From: Ustilago trichophora
Taxonomy: Eukaryota > Basidiomycota > Ustilaginomycetes > Ustilaginales > Ustilaginaceae
NCBI GenBank assembly: GCA_900323505.1
Contig: OOIN01000005.1
Span: 930,001-994,000, forward strand
Length of the DNA: 64,000 nucleotides
Reading direction: 5' to 3'
Shown piece after piece: positions 63,620 through 64,000 of the stretch; within the stretch, counting starts at the first letter, position 1; each line of letters starts with the position of its first letter. Below the pieces are notes generated by a model, which did no database searches, was not told where the DNA came from, and worked only from the letters and a program-made list of their open reading frames with translations. The translations under genes and the position numbers were made by a program.

Positions 63620-64000
63620 TCAGCTGTCACGATAAGGATTCGGCGACTGCGTCGATGATCTCAAGTGCATGATCAGGTGTTCTACAGACCCCCCGGAAAG
63701 CTGGTATCCAATGACAATGCCTGAAAAACCAAGTTTCTCGGCGATCTCCGAGATTTTATCTACTGTATCAACACCTCCTTTTTCCCCCTTGCCCTTCCCC
63801 GCTCTGACGCCTTTGACAGCAAAGTAATGCCTCGTGTGGGTGAAAAAGGGTGCAAAGCAGAGTCCGCTTCCCGCTGTGGAGCGCCACATGATAACAAGAG
63901 GGTGGATGCTTATCAGCTGGTTACCCCGCACTATAGCCCCTCGTCTTTCATCCCATTGGCTCCGCCGAAAGATGTCGTCCTCCCCGACATTGGCTTCGTC
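63620..64000 (-). CDS. Possible gene entering from the right edge (5' end outside window)
   Basis: A minus-strand frame is open from the window edge to a stop at 63620 (127 codons). The translation is mixed in composition (HYFAVKGVRAGKGKGEKGGV, then KISEIAEKLGFSGIVIG) and could be the C-terminus of a protein or a chance frame. I recognise no family. Its beginning and any intron lie outside the window. Confidence 0.3.
   Translation of the reverse strand, partial: DEANVGEDDIFRRSQWDERRGAIVRGNQLISIHPLVIMWRSTAGSGLCFAPFFTHTRHYFAVKGVRAGKGKGEKGGVDTVDKISEIAEKLGFSGIVIGYQLSGGSVEHLIMHLRSSTQSPNPYRDS

Overview
The window is nuclear DNA of a basidiomycete, most likely a smut fungus or smut-related yeast (Ustilaginales: Ustilago, Sporisorium or Pseudozyma type). 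Evidence: about 32 genes in 64 kb, most with a single exon and a few with 70-140 bp GT-AG introns; homologues of REV7, RIT1, DPH7, an APSES-domain tail-anchored Bqt4-like protein and an ENA-type Na+/K+ ATPase; CT-rich leaders; near-balanced base composition. I see no operon logic, rRNA, convincing tRNA, transposon or viral remnant. Genus and species cannot be fixed from the sequence alone.

Layout. 1-12.8 kb: a Cdt2-like WD40 protein (open at the left edge), the diphthamide enzyme DPH7, a wax-synthase-like MBOAT acyltransferase, the DEAD-box ribosome-assembly helicase DBP3, an SDR oxidoreductase and two neighbouring secreted proteins (one with an EF-hand). 12.9-24.9 kb: a four-exon Rab4 GTPase, GIR2, a membrane gene that joins a fungal four-helix domain to a PAQR/Izh receptor domain, a Bqt4-like inner-nuclear-membrane candidate, a multi-pass protein, an alpha/beta hydrolase and a small soluble cytochrome b5. 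25-31 kb: RIT1, REV7 and a CCCH/DGDN-domain protein that shares a short promoter region with REV7. 31.2-38.7 kb: the ENA cation ATPase between two large non-coding regions; the upstream one holds ten exact GCCAAG (PacC/Rim101-type) hexamers. 38.7-61.5 kb: a giant F-box-like coiled-coil protein, a peroxisomal MaoC hydratase, RVS167, a Ser-rich putative membrane protein, a DUF1295 protein, EFM7, a DUF2256/DUF3253 protein, an aldo-keto reductase, a glucose-6-phosphate 1-epimerase, a disordered protein and an AzgA purine transporter. 61.5-64 kb is mostly non-coding, with a possible gene entering from the right edge.

The genes are mainly housekeeping and act independently. Loose themes are translation (DPH7, DBP3, GIR2, RIT1, EFM7), genome maintenance (Cdt2-like, REV7, Bqt4-like) and membrane or ion biology (ENA, PAQR fusion, AzgA, RVS167, Rab4). 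The observations most worth a second look are the GCCAAG cluster upstream of ENA, the in-frame 4-TM/PAQR fusion, a recurrent GTACAGTAC pentamer-repeat family in non-coding DNA, and possible dual targeting of the MaoC hydratase.
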